NCBI GenBank assembly: GCA_025531455.1
Contig: JAMYHL010000070.1
Coordinates: 1-64,000 of the forward strand
Source: Apiotrichum sp. Y4204
Taxonomy: Eukaryota; Basidiomycota; Tremellomycetes; Trichosporonales; Trichosporonaceae
Direction of reading: 5' to 3'
Length of the DNA: 64,000 nt
Positions within the stretch are counted from its first letter, which is position 1. Every line of letters begins with the position of its first letter. Below, one piece after another: positions 51,086 to 61,988 of this stretch. A model generated the notes under the pieces. That model was given only the letters and a program-made list of their open reading frames with translations, was not told the DNA's origin and made no database searches. The position numbers were made by a program, and so were the translations under genes.

Positions 51086-51430
51086 CTAGAGCCCAATGCG
51101 CTCCTGGGCAGACATGGCCGCGCGCCGCCTCCGGCGTTCCTCGACCTCGGCGTCGGCGGCAGCAGGCTGGGATGCGGCCTGCTGTCCGTGTCCGTGTGTG
51201 TGGGTCGAATGTCCAGGAGTGGTAGCGGCGCGCGACTTGCCCGACGGCGTCGAAATGCTCGTACTCGTGTTCGCCGCGCTCTTCCCCTTGCCACTCCCGT
51301 TCGCTGCTCCGCCAGCCCCGCCAGCTCCGCCGGCGGCGGCGCGTTCCCGGCGACGCGCCTCGACCTCGGCTTGCATCTGCTTGACGTCGGAGGCGCGCAG
51401 GGGGATGAGGGTCGGGTTGGAGCGGATCAT
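51086..51430 (-). CDS. CDC26: CDC26-like subunit of the anaphase-promoting complex
   Basis: Single exon, 114 aa. Cdc26 proteins insert their N-terminus into the TPR groove of Cdc16/APC6 and stabilise the complex. The start MIRSNPTLIPLRASDVKQM fits the family N-terminus (Met, then an R..PT.I.L..DV pattern) and is followed by a charged helix EVEARRRERAA. The C-terminus ends SAQERIGL, like the basic, Arg-rich end of fungal members. The middle is low complexity (Gly/Ala, Ser/Thr, His/Gly). Short length and weak conservation keep the confidence moderate. It converges on ULA1 (201 bp) and diverges from the propeller gene (501 bp). Confidence 0.6.
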   Translation of the reverse strand: MIRSNPTLIPLRASDVKQMQAEVEARRRERAAAGGAGGAGGAANGSGKGKSAANTSTSISTPSGKSRAATTPGHSTHTHGHGQQAASQPAAADAEVEERRRRRAAMSAQERIGL

Positions 51431-51931
51431 CGTGGATTGTAGAGTGAGGAGGCGAGATGGGGAAGAGGGGAGAGCGTGGGAGTGGGGTGTGGTGACGTGA
51501 GACGTGAGCCGGGGTAGCTGAAGGTAGTCGAGATAGGTGGAAGGTTGATGAGGGAGAGGGCCGGGAGGTGTCGGGCTTTGGTATTTATGTTGTCCGTGTC
51601 GCGGTGTGGCGAGCGACGGTCGGAAGCGCTGGCGACGAGTGAGATAGCTGTGACACAGACGAAGATGTGTGATACGTGATGTGCGATGCAGAGATGCAGA
51701 GAAACACACAATGCAGCTCAAAAGATCAGAGCAAAGGAGAGACAATCGCACTCGACAAACGATCAAGCATCAGAGGATCAGAGGATCGACATGGGGATTT
51801 TGCTTCCGTCACGCGCGACTGACTTTGAGCTTTGGGAAATCAAAACAAGACAAGACAAACAACAACAACAAAACATTTCTCCATCTCTCTACATACATCT
51901 CTTTCTTTCTCCCAAATCTTTCAACCCGAGA
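51431..51931. promoter_or_regulatory. divergent promoter between the CDC26-like and NEDD1-like genes
   Basis: 501 bp. The right side has an A/C-rich stretch of CAA repeats (about 51857-51872) then a CT-rich leader to the ATG at 51932. Confidence 0.45.
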
Positions 51932-53432
51932 ATGGCCCTAATCCTACACCCGACAGCGCTGTCTCTCGGCACGCCCACCCCGCACTCCCCTCTCCCGCTA
52001 TCCGTCGCCCCGCTCCCCCTTCCCTCACGCTTTCCGTCGAGCGTCGCCCCCCGCGCGGCGGTCGGCGCCAACATCTTTGTGTTTGCCCCCGGCCGCCCCG
52101 TCGTGTGGGAGTACGATGGCCGGGGGCGGCGGCTGAGCGAGATGTCGATTGGCGGAGTCGAGGAGGTGGCCGTGCTCTCCTCCGGTGTTGCGGTGCTCAC
52201 GGCCGAGGACGTGAAGGTTATGCGGAGGGCGGGGAAGAAGTGGGAAGTCGCGAGGACTCTAAAGGTGGGTAGTGCTTTTCTTGTAGTGCTGATTGCAGGT
52301 CCCGCCAGGAGAGGTGTACATGGTCGGCGAGGGGAGGGCGCTCGTGCTTGTTGGACAGGAAGTGTGGGCTTATGACTCTGAGAGCGGGGACAGAACGGTG
52401 CTGGACATTGACCCAGTAAGCTTGGAGATCGTTCACAAAGCTTACGCCAGCCGAACTGTGCGTGCCTCGCGCAGCAGAAAGACGGCGCGAGTGTTGTCGT
52501 CCCCTGTCCTGCTGGGATCCAGGTGGTTCCCCTCGAGGGTGGTGCGCCGCAGACTTTTATAATCGGCGCGGGGTTCGCCGCGAAGTACACTGCCATCGGC
52601 GAGCGCGTGGCCGTTGCGGACGGGCGAAGCGTGGCCCTCGTTTCGCTGGATGATGGGAAAGTGGATACCGTCGAGTTTGAAGGGGAGGTGTCTGGCGTGG
52701 CGTGGTTGGAGTCTTCTCTCGCAGCTACGGTCGATTGTGAGTTGCGTATGACTTGTTAAACTCACACTAATCCCAGCCAAGGTGTTTCTTTACGATCCTA
52801 AGACGGGGATCCGCGATGCGGGCATTGATAACGTCTCGGCAGTGTATCCGATCATGGTGAGCTGGGTTGCCTCGTAACTAGCTCTGACATCAGACGCGAT
52901 CGAGCAAACCTGCAGAGAAGCCCACACAGCCCACTCGCGTCTTGAGCGACAGCAACGCTGTGAATGTCGCTCACGAGGAGCCGAAGGACATGCTGAAGGC
53001 CAAGGCGAAGGAGCGCATAGTCTCTGCTCCGGGCAAGATGCTCCCTCCGCCAGTAAAGGCACGCCCACTAGCGACTCCCTCAAACCCCATGCTCTCAATA
53101 CGTCCCGACACGGGGGACACGCTTCGCCTCCGTCCCCCAGCGATACCCGAAGGCGACGAGCGCTCCCCGGCAGTCTCGACGCCAGGATACGCTCGCGACG
53201 GGCCATCATGGGAGGCGTTTGAGGAGATGCGCCGCGAAATCGCAAATCTCCAGCTCGACATGCTGCGCATGGGGCGAGGACTCAAGGTGGGCAACTAAAT
53301 GTGTGTGTTGTTGTCTGACGGCAGAACGAAATCCGCTCGGCGGTCGCTCCGCTTGTGGACGAGCTACGGGAGAGCAGGGAGACGATTGCGCGACAGGCGG
53401 CTGAGATTGAGCGGCTGAGACGGGGGTTCTGA
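51932..53432 (+). CDS. beta-propeller-like protein with C-terminal coiled coil, NEDD1-like
   Basis: Six exons: 51932-52264, 52299-52415, 52451-52736, 52777-52856, 52894-53286, 53325-53432; 438 aa. Residues 1-290 read as short beta-strand repeats (PVVWEYDGRGRRL, EVWAYDSESGDRT, KVFLYDPKTGI), like a degenerate WD propeller. A disordered Pro-rich linker follows, then an amphipathic helix: FEEMRREIANLQLDMLRMG, then LKNEIRSAVAPL, then a heptad-like end. The NLQ-x-DML core resembles the helix by which NEDD1/GCP-WD binds gamma-tubulin complexes. This is pattern-level similarity only. The exon 3 start is the least certain junction (52451 chosen; later AGs at 52484 and 52487 are possible). Confidence 0.5.
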
Positions 53433-53718
53433 GAGTGGTCAGCGAGGTGCTTTGTATGACATTGGGTTGTTGGGCTATGTATGTGATGTCTGAGTCTCTG
53501 CATCGGCACAGCGACAGACATCTAGGCATGTCGTCGAGAGGATTTGAAAGAATTGACTTGGTGGTGGGGGATTCGCATCTCTCGCGTGGAAGTTACACAC
53601 CAACGCGAGCGCCACAACCAGTCACAGATGACCGAATGGACTTCTCATTTCGATTTCATTCCACTTGGATCCTCATCAAGAGCATCACTCCCCCAAACTT
53701 CGCTCTACATTCTTCACC

Positions 53719-54410
53719 ATGTCGATCTGGAAGCGCATAACCCGTCTTCTCCCAGGCCGCACCGTGAGCTCCCCCCACATTCCATATCTAACCCAAAGCG
53801 GCCAATAGGCCACGACCTCGCGGGCAACACATACTTTGAGCTCCCCTCGCCTACCCCCCACGGCCGGCCCAAGCGCGTGGTAGAGTACGCCGACGCCCGC
53901 AAGATCGACTATCGGAAGGGAACCGCCCAGCTCCCCGTACAGTGGACCGCTTGGCTGAGCTTTACCCGCGACGCGCCGCCGAGCATGGCCGAGCTCCAGG
54001 CGGATGCGGCGCGGAGGGAGAGGTTGGCGCCCATGGTCCGCGCTATTGAGGAGAGGGAACGCGAGGAGCGCATCATGCAGGGATACCTCCTCCCGGACGG
54101 GACGGAGCCCGGCGACGGAGATGAGCGCGTCCAGCGATCCCTGTCCGCTCCTGCGCAGGGGACGCAGGTCGTGCCCCCCTGGGCGCTTGATGCCGAGCCG
54201 TCGCCGTCGTTTTCCAATGACGAGTATATCGCCCCGCCGCGCGAAAAGGTCGATCCGACAGCGGCGAATTCGGCAGAAAAGCTGCGCGCGCTCGCGGAGG
54301 AGGACACCAAGCGCCGGCTCAAGGAGAGCGGAGTCGTCGAGCCGGAGAAGCCCGTGGCCGAGGGGGTCGAGGGCGTCGGGACCGGGTTCAAGCCACGCCG
54401 AAGGGGTTAG
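53719..54410 (+). CDS. NDUFAF2/mimitin-like complex I assembly factor
   Basis: Two exons: 53719-53763 and 53799-54410; 218 aa. The family (NDUFA12 paralogue, N7BML/NUO-related) helps assemble mitochondrial NADH dehydrogenase. Typical elements: a start MSIWKRITRLLPGRT, then GHDLAGNTYFELPSP, GRPKRVVEY and LPVQWTAWLSFTRDAPPS. The C-terminal half is charged and disordered. The acceptor after CTAACCCAAAG (53798) was chosen because it keeps phase and gives RPIGHDLAGN; the later TAG at 53809 would break the frame. It converges on MCM2, 194 bp away. Confidence 0.8.
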
Positions 54411-54604
54411 GAGGTCGCTCGTTGACCTGCATTCACCGCTCACTGCCTGTACCATAGCATAGATGCATCGCTAATATCAATACCGTTATACAGAGCGTGA
54501 ATACAAGAGAGCGGGAGAGCGGCGTGAAGCCAGAAGAAGAGTCCAGAGACAGTGACGAGTGACGGTGCCTCGCCCCATAGATGCAGCTTTGCGCGACACT
54601 GCGC

Positions 54605-57471
54605 CTACTCGTCCGACGAGAACTGCTTGATGATCGTGCCCTGGCCGTCGCCCGGTTGGAACGTGTACCCGTTGGTAACAAACAGGGGCGAGGCGATGAA
54701 CGGGCGCACATCGTACACCTCGACCTCCTTTGCGCGCGCCTCGAGCTGGGTGACGAGCACGCTGATGGACGCGGGGTGCCCGCCGTAGCGGTTGTGGTGG
54801 AGCTGCGCCTTTTCCTTGACAATCTGGCCGAGGAGGAAGGCGATGAGCTCGTTGCTGTCATTTGTCTGGTGGACATATTTGCGGAAGCCGCGGGACAGCG
54901 TCTTCTTGACGCTCATCTTTTGGGCATTCACAAACGAACCGACAGTCACGTTGATCGCGAGGTCAATGTCGTCTGCGCGCACGAATTCGCGCAGGTGCAT
55001 CTTGGCGCTCGCCTCGGCCATGCGAATCATCGACTCGAGGTGACGCACCGTGATCGGGAACGAGCCTGTCGCGAGCGACTCGCGGCGCAGGTCGGCATAC
55101 AGCCGTGCCAGCTTGTCCTGGTCGAGCTGGTACAGCTTGGGCTTGATGAGGTCGCGCGCGTACATGATGTACTTGCGGAGCGTCTCTTGCGGAATAATCT
55201 GCAAAATTAGCACTGCCGTACACACTGCACTCTACTCACATCCGCGTCCACTGTTGTGTTCACCTGGACCTCGTCGGCGGCGGCGTCAAAGTTGGGGTGC
55301 GAGCGCAGATGGCTGCCGACAACAAACTGCGCGAGCATCTCGTCCTTGACGGGATCGACCATGTCCTTGACGACGCACAGCACGTCGAAACGTGACAGGA
55401 TGGGCTCGGTGAGCTCAACGTTCTGCTGGAACGGAATAGTCGGGTTGTAACGTCCGCCGATGGGGTTGGCCGCGGCGACAATCGCGCAGCGCGCCTGCAG
55501 ACTCGTGACGATACCCGCCTTGGAAATGGAGATACTCTGCTGCTCCATCGCCTCGTGGATGGACGTGCGGTCGGCGTCGTTCATCTTGTCAAACTCGTCA
55601 ATCAGGCAGTGGCCCTTGTCGGCAAGCACGAGCGCGCCGCCCTCGAGCGTCCACTCGCGAGTGACTGGGTCCTTGCGGACGGAGGCTGTGAGACCGACGG
55701 CACTCGCACCCTGGCCGGTGGTGAACACTGCACGCGAGGCTGTCTTTTCGACATATTTCAGAAACTGCGACTTGGCCACACCGGGGTCACCGAGCAGCAG
55801 CACGTTGATGTCGCCACGGATGCGGTGCTTGCGGTTGATGTCCTTGGACAGGCCGCCAAAGAGCGACAACGCGATTGCCGTTTTTACGTCCTCGTGGCCG
55901 TAGATGGACGGAGCAATCGACTTGATAATCCTCTTGGCAATGCGGTCATCCTTGGCCATGTTGCGGATCATCTTCTCGTCCTCCTCTGTGAGATGGACCG
56001 TCGCATACTGGTCGTCCTTTTTGCGGATATAGTTGGCCTCGAGCACCGTTGAAAATACAGGGAAGCCGTTTTTCGAGTTGAGTGCGGCGTCAAAGTTGTT
56101 GCGGTAGATACCCGTGACCTCAACCTCCTCACCGGGCTTGGCGACATCAATGAGATCCCAGAGGAGAATGACCTCGCGGTGGCGCGGGAGACGACCGGCA
56201 GGAACGGTTCCAGGCGCCTCCTGAAGGGTCATTTTTTGGTAGTTGCGGTACACGGTCTGCTCCGAGTTGACGACAAACGGCCCGCGGCCCGAGCACGCCG
56301 AGCAGAACGTAATCTTGAGCTCCTTGGACGTGTCCTGGAAGAAGGGGCCGAGTGTCGCACCACACTTCTGGCAGTCAAACTTGACATACTTGAGCTGAGG
56401 AAACACGCCCGTCCGGCGCGTGACAACACCGGACACGCGCACGAGGCAGTTCAGGTCTGTCTGGCGAAGGTCACGCAGCGAGCGCGAGGTTGGCAGGTCG
56501 GCGACGCGGACGTGGATCTCAGAGTGGATGCGGTCGTACGCGCGGTAGTAGAGCAGAATACACTCGAGGGCGACCTCGTCAAAGATTGCGAGCATCGAGT
56601 GCGGCGAGTTGGCGAGCCACAGCGCAAGGATAGGACGCGACTCGGAGAGCTGTATGAACGAAATCTCGAGCGACTCCGAGTTGACTGCCGTCAGACACAC
56701 CCACAGTTATCACCCACCTTCACCAAGTGCCTTGATACGGGCACCGTAGACCGACTGGCCCGCCTTGTCCGTGTACGTGAGGAGGAAGGAGCGGAAGTGC
56801 TTGCGGATGGCGCTGCGGACCTGGGGCACGTCGATCCACTCTGCAATTGTCGCAGTCTTGACATCGCCAAGGTGTTCAAGAGACATCTCTTCGTCGCCCT
56901 CGGCATCATCATCGTCCATGCGCTCGTCATACTGCCTACGCATGCGGTTGACATTTACTCCGCTGAGCAGACCACCATCAAGATCGCCCCCATCGTCGTC
57001 GTCGCTCCGGAGGAACTGCGGTACTCTCTCGCGCCCGCGCCCCGTGCCGGCCAGCCCGCGGTCGCGGCGGTTCATCTCGCGCTCGGCCGCCAGCCGCTCC
57101 AGGCGCGACATCTCCTGAATCGACGACCGGTCGTCAATGTCCGCGTCAGAGTATCGGTCCTGCTCGGGCCGCGACTCGTAGTCGCGGACAAAGTCGTCGT
57201 TGAACAGGTCCTCGCCCTCCCCGTCCTCGTCGTCCTCGTCGTCTGCGAGATCGCGGTCCCGCCCGCGCGTGCGCATCTCCTCCTCCTCCTCATCACCTAC
57301 GTCTTCCTCGTCGCCGAAATCCGAGAACGGCGCCGGCGGCGAGGACGGCGGGAGCGATGATGGCGGCGGCGAGGACACGCCGGATGGGCCTGCGGGCGAC
57401 GACGCGGCAGCCGAGGACTCGTCGCGGCGGCGCTTGGCGCGGGTATTCCTCTGAGGGGCTGGAGAGGACAT
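54605..57471 (-). CDS. MCM2: replicative helicase subunit MCM2
   Basis: Three exons on the minus strand: 57471-56718, 56684-55240, 55198-54605; 930 aa. It is a subunit of the MCM2-7 hexamer that unwinds origins. The acidic, Ser/Pro-rich N-terminus carries the histone-binding type sequence. A zinc finger at about 350-380 shows CQKCG then CSAC. The AAA+ core shows Walker [13 protein letters not shown] (about 547), Walker [10 protein letters not shown] (about 610) and arginine finger LSRFDVL (about 680). The C-terminal winged-helix region reads [20 protein letters not shown]. The order and spacing match eukaryotic Mcm2. The next gene upstream (NUG1-type) is 359 bp away in the same direction. Confidence 0.97.
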
Positions 57472-57830
57472 GATGGGTATGGGTGGATGTTATTGTGTGA
57501 TGGGAGAACGGGAGATGAGGAGTGAGGGGGAGAGAGGGAAATGGCGTCGCGGCGTCGGCCTGCACTGCACCAGAGCGGAGAGGGATGCTGAAATTGGCAA
57601 CACGCGACGCGTCGCACCTGGCAGGACGCGTCCAGGGTGAGAAAACTAAATGGCACATACGGGATCAATTCTCGCGCTTCCATTCAATGCATCCAATGTG
57701 GCACATGGCCGCGATGCATGGCGCTTGGCCTCGACGCTCTCATCTCTCAAGCTCTCAATGATCTCGCTCTCCGCTATGCATCCTACAGCTCTGTCCAGTT
57801 TATACTCGTACAATCTCCGGAATCTAGCAT
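57472..57830. other. MCM2 promoter, 359 bp
   Basis: Between the NUG1-type stop and the MCM2 ATG; contains ACGCGACGCGTCGC-like sequence at about 57600-57614 that includes ACGCGT-type MCB core (ACGCGTC), a known cell-cycle promoter element for MCM genes in yeasts. Whether it works here is inference. Confidence 0.4.
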
Positions 57831-59987
57831 CTAAAGCTCCTCGTCCGAGTCGTCCGCTGCCTGTCAGTGATATCCCTGCAACATATGTATCACACTCACC
57901 GCCCATGTTCGAGAGGAACTTCGCGAACTCCGCCTCCTTCTGCGCCTCGACATCCATCGGCGCCGGGGCCGAGGCCGGGGCGCGCTTGGCAGAAGCAGCC
58001 TTCTTCTCCTGCCGTGCCTTCTTGCCCGACGTGCGCGGAGGCAGCTCGACGGCGGCGGTGCCCTCCTCGTCCACCTCCATGTCCATAAAGCCCAGCAGGA
58101 GCTCGCCCTCGGTCCGCTCGGCGGCGGCGCGGCGCTTCTTCGCCTTCTTGGCCTGTGCCTTGGCCTTCTGCCTGTCGGAGGGGAGCGTAGGAAGCAGCGC
58201 CATCTCCTCGGAGGTGAACAGCCGCGAGGCGCTCGCGCCCCCGCGAGGTGCAGAGGGCATGTACACGGGATTCGGGTTGAATGTCGTGGATGCCGCCATG
58301 GGGAGCGGACGAGGCTCGGGAGAAAGGGAGGAGCGGGCGGAGCGCGGCGAGGACATGTCCGACCCGGGGGAGGGGGGCGGCATCGTGAACTTGGGTGGGG
58401 CGGCGGCGGCGACAGGGGGCTGCGGCGGCAGCTCCTGTTCTTCTTCCATGGCATCGGCCTGGAACCCGCTGTCCTCCGGGCCGTCCCACGCCGCGGCGTC
58501 GCCCGCGCTGTTAAACAGGCCCTCGAGGGAGAAGGCCTCGGAAAGGGTTGTGAGAATCTTCGCATCCCCAACCTTGTCCCCCTCCATCGCCTCGTCGCCC
58601 TCCACAACGGGTGCTGGTGCGGACGAGGGGTGGTACGCTGGGACCTTTGTGTAGTACGGGATCTTGCCCGAGTTCCAATCACGGAGGACCTGGACAGCTG
58701 AGGCCTCGAGATCCGGCACGCCGCCCTTGCCGAGACGTCCGCGGGTGAGGGCGACCTTGATGAGGAAGTCGCGCACATCGCTGAATGGGGGGATGTTGTA
58801 CAGATTCATCAGAAGACCCTGCTCTGCGCGGTCGATGATCACCTCAACAGGACCAGTGGGGTCCTCGACAAGCTCAGGCTTGATGCAATTACGCAGCATG
58901 AGCTCCGACTGCCGCCTGCGGCCATCGGGACCAGAAAATTCCTTCCCGATGTCCTCGAGAACGACACCAGGGCAGTCAAGAATCTTGACACCCTTGTCCA
59001 GCAGCACCTCCTGCACCACACGTGTCTTTCCGGGCATGGCCGCGACGCCGCACGCACGCGAGCGCTTGAGCGAGTTGATAAGCGACGACTTGCCGACATT
59101 GGGGTATCCGACGACTCCGACTGTGAGGGCGTTGTGAGGTGTAGAGAGGGCATACTGCTTGAGGAGGTTGAGGAGGGCAGGCGCTCCGAGCGACGAAGAA
59201 GTGGAGGGGAGTTCCTGGTACGTCGCCTTTTGCCCCGGCACAGTCGGCGCAGCAACAAGCGGCACAGCGTTCTGTGAGAGGTTCTGGCGCTGGTTCTGCG
59301 TCGACGACTTGAACGGCATGCACGGGAAGGAGTGGCGGAGGTACTTGAGCCACCCCTCGAGGTTCTCACGGGGCACGAGGTCGATCTTGTTCACGACAGC
59401 CAAAAGTTTCTTGCCCTGTGCGTCGCGCTTGCGCACCTCTTCCTCGACCCACTTTGCGCGTGTTCCCTCGGGGTCGCGCGCGTCGAGCACCTGGATAATC
59501 ACGTCGCTGCGCTCAATGACCTTGCGCAGCTCGCGCATGAAGGCTTTTGCGGACGAGTCGCGCACCGTAAGCGACGCATCGATCAGGATTCCGTCGTGGT
59601 CAGCTGCTGAGGCCACGGCGGCGTCATACGTCGCTCCGAGGTGATTCGAGGTCGACGCAAGCGCGCCAATGGACCGGATACCGCCAGCGGGTGCGGGTGC
59701 AGGCTGCCGTCAGCAGTCAGATCAGTGGAGCTAAGGATAATTTCAAAGCAGCTCCCACAAAGCGTGCTCGTCACGCACCTTGCTGAACGCCTTTGTCTGC
59801 TGCTTCTTCTCCTTCAACGCCGCAATCTTCGGCACGCCAATATCCTTCTTCCCTGCCTGTCAGCTCGTCGCAATGGCTTAAGCTTACGCTGCGCAGCCGG
59901 AATGGCATACACCTTGTTCCCCTTTGCGGTCTTTTTATCTCCTGTCAGCGGACATGATAATGGGATGGACTCACTTGCTTTCGGCAT
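57831..59987 (-). CDS. circularly permuted nucleolar GTPase, NUG1/Grn1/nucleostemin type
   Basis: Five exons on the minus strand: 59987-59975, 59941-59888, 59852-59779, 59703-57900, 57856-57831; 656 aa. It is a 60S ribosome biogenesis GTPase of the YlqF/YawG kind. The permuted G motifs occur in the expected order: DARDPEGTR (G5), VVNKIDLV (G4, about 150), GYPNVGKSSLINSL (G1, about 246), and DCPGVV (G3, about 290). The N-terminus is the basic Grn1-type region (KKTAKGNK, KIAALKEKKQQTK). The C-terminal 300 residues are disordered with a Lys-rich patch (KAKAQAKKAKKRRAAAER), and the last exon gives an acidic end ADDSDEEL. Introns 2 and 4 both end in CTGACAGGCAG, where only the second AG keeps the frame. 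Confidence 0.9.
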
Positions 59988-60452
59988 CGTTGTCGACTGC
60001 AGTGGTTGTGGCGATGGCAATGACGACGATGCGCCGTCCAAAGATTTTTGAGACTTTTTGGGTGGCCAAAAACGCTGCCAAGCGCGGGTAGGGGCCGGAA
60101 GCAAAAATCACAGAGTGCACCAGTGCACTCCTGAGCTCGGCGCTCAGCGCTCCGAGCTGGGAGGTTTCGAAGACATGCACACCTATCCGGACTCCAGTAG
60201 CTCACGTTTGTCAATGTCCTATGCATGGAGTGCACGCATGCACGCATGCACGACGTACTGGCCTCTGTACTCGGAGTGTGACTACATAGAGGCGGAGGCG
60301 AAGAAAGCCGTGGCATGCTGTATCGTCGATTCCCGGAGGTCCCTTAATCTCCGGCTGTTTCCCCCAATCCTCGCCTCGGCCGAGATTACGATCAGTCATC
60401 TCCGTCCTCGCCGACTTGTTATTGCTCCATCCTCCTCGCTTACTGCATCACA
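59988..60452. promoter_or_regulatory. divergent promoter between the NUG1-type GTPase and thioredoxin
   Basis: 465 bp between the two ATGs. It includes short GCATGCA-rich repeats around 60225-60250, and a C/T-rich leader before 60453. Confidence 0.4.
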
Positions 60453-61059
60453 ATGGCCTCTGTCCTCCGCACCGCCCGCCTCTCGCTCGCCACTTCGCGC
60501 CCCCTCGCGCGCGGGTTCAGCAGCACGCCGGCCGCCCGCGACCACTTCCTCAACGCCAATGCCGAGCAGTTCCGTGCCCGCGCGCTCGACGCCAACTCGT
60601 CCAAGCCTGTCCTGGTCGACTTCTATGCCGAGTACGTACAGGAAGGGCAGGTGTAGCAAGTGCACAAGGCGTGTTCAAGACTAGTGCACACGTCTAGTAT
60701 CCTTGCAGACACCCAGGTCCCGATCCGCAATCGCACCCACTGACAGCCAGCTGGTGCCAGCCGTGCCGCGTGCTCACCCCACTGCTCAAGGGCGTGACTG
60801 GTCCCGAGACCAACTTTGACCTGCTGACGCTGAATGTCGACGAGCACCCGGAGCTTGCGGGCGAGTTCAAGGTGGGTCCACCCGTTGCTCCTCCGTGTGT
60901 TATACTCATACGCCAGATCACCGCGCTCCCGACCGTGATTGCGTTCAAGGACGGCAAGGTCAAGAACAAGTTCAGTAAGTGACTGCTGTCTGAACGGCGC
61001 TCACCGCAGTCGGATTCCGCGCCGAGGCCGAGGTCAAGAAGTTCCTCAGCATGCTCTGA
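60453..61059 (+). CDS. mitochondrial thioredoxin
   Basis: Four exons: 60453-60631, 60751-60871, 60917-60974, 61010-61059; 135 aa. It reduces protein disulfides in the mitochondrial matrix. The first 30 residues form an Arg/Ser-rich presequence (MASVLRTARLSLATSRPLARGFSSTPAA). The thioredoxin fold follows: VLVDFYAD, the active site WCQPC (spliced between exons 1 and 2), ITALPTVIAF with the cis-Pro, and GFRAEAEVKKFL. The usual WCGPC has Gln instead of Gly at the second active-site position here. Members with WCxPC variants occur among mitochondrial thioredoxins, so activity is likely. Confidence 0.92.
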
Positions 61060-61882
61060 GCCCAGATACTACCATAGAATGCATCCTGTCCGTCATGTAC
61101 ATCTGCTGTTTGCCCAGTCTGCGAGTCTGCGGATCTGCAGAGCTCCTTGCCATCCTGTATCTCTGGGGTCGTTGTGAGAACTCGCCTGCTGTACTACTGC
61201 CCCACAAAGTGCCAAGTGTGTGACCACCACCTGCTCTTACGTCACTGCCAGCTAAGTCCGGGAGCACTGCGAGTCGGAGATCCCACTGAGAGCCATGAGG
61301 GGCTTCTCGCTCACTTCCATGGTAAGGATGTCGTCGCGGATCGCTGAGACGCACTCGTGTCTACAAGGTGGAGATGAGGTTCTTTGCTTGGAAGTGTTGG
61401 AGTCATCTAACGGCGCAGTCGACACTCCACTCATGATCGGACTAACACGCGTTGGAGAATGACGACCAGCAGGATATAGCCATCGCCGCTCTGGGCTCTT
61501 CACCTCTACATACTGCTGGACAAGTAATAATGAATGGAACATAGCGAATACAGCATGCAAATGCTGCTGTTCCGCTGCCCGTGCTGATGATCATTGATCG
61601 TCGTGATCGTCGTCGTGGTGTCGGGGCGATCCAGCCGCCCAGGAACGCGCTAGAATCCCAGAGGGCGTAGATCGGCAGTGGCAGGTGACTTGGTGCGGCA
61701 TGTGGCACCATAGAACCCATGCTCATATGCTCATGTGATCGGCATGCAGTATAATCTCCTCCATACATTCACAACATCTACACATCTGCATCTTTCCGCT
61801 CATTTTAACATCTCGTTCTCAGTTTCTGACAGCCAAGGTGCGATTGCTGGCTCTTGGGGGAGATTCCAAACGCAAAAAGAGA
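61060..61882. other. gene-free stretch, thioredoxin to tRNA
   Basis: No supported gene or recognisable RNA in about 820 bp. Confidence 0.5.
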
Positions 61883-61988
61883 TGCCTCCATGCAGGATTG
61901 AACTACAGGCCTTTCCCTTGCGCTTCAACTGTCGGAAAATCCGAACCGAAGATACGAAAGGAACGCTCTACCACTGAGCTATAGAGGC
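61883..61988 (-). tRNA. tRNA-Thr (anticodon CGU) with 34-nt intron
   Basis: Read on the minus strand from G1 at 61988. The acceptor stem GCCTCTA pairs with TGGAGGC and the discriminator is A (61883). The D arm is GCTC-AGTGGTA-GAGC. The anticodon stem TTCCT pairs with GGGAA, with loop TT-CGT-A..A. The T arm TGTAG-TTCAATC-CTGCA is at 61891-61907. The anticodon CGT is at 61956-61954. The intron (61952-61919) sits after position 37, the standard place. G1-C72, C2-G71 and the G35-U36 anticodon agree with threonine identity. It reads ACG codons, which suits the G/C-rich codon use here. The internal B box GGTTCGAATCC-like sequence is represented by AGTTCAATCCT. Confidence 0.93.

Noticed and set aside
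57646..57899. Read-through of the last NUG1-type intron to a longer C-terminus
   Set aside because: A good donor, CTGAC branch and in-phase acceptor give the short acidic end ADDSDEEL, more typical than the read-through.
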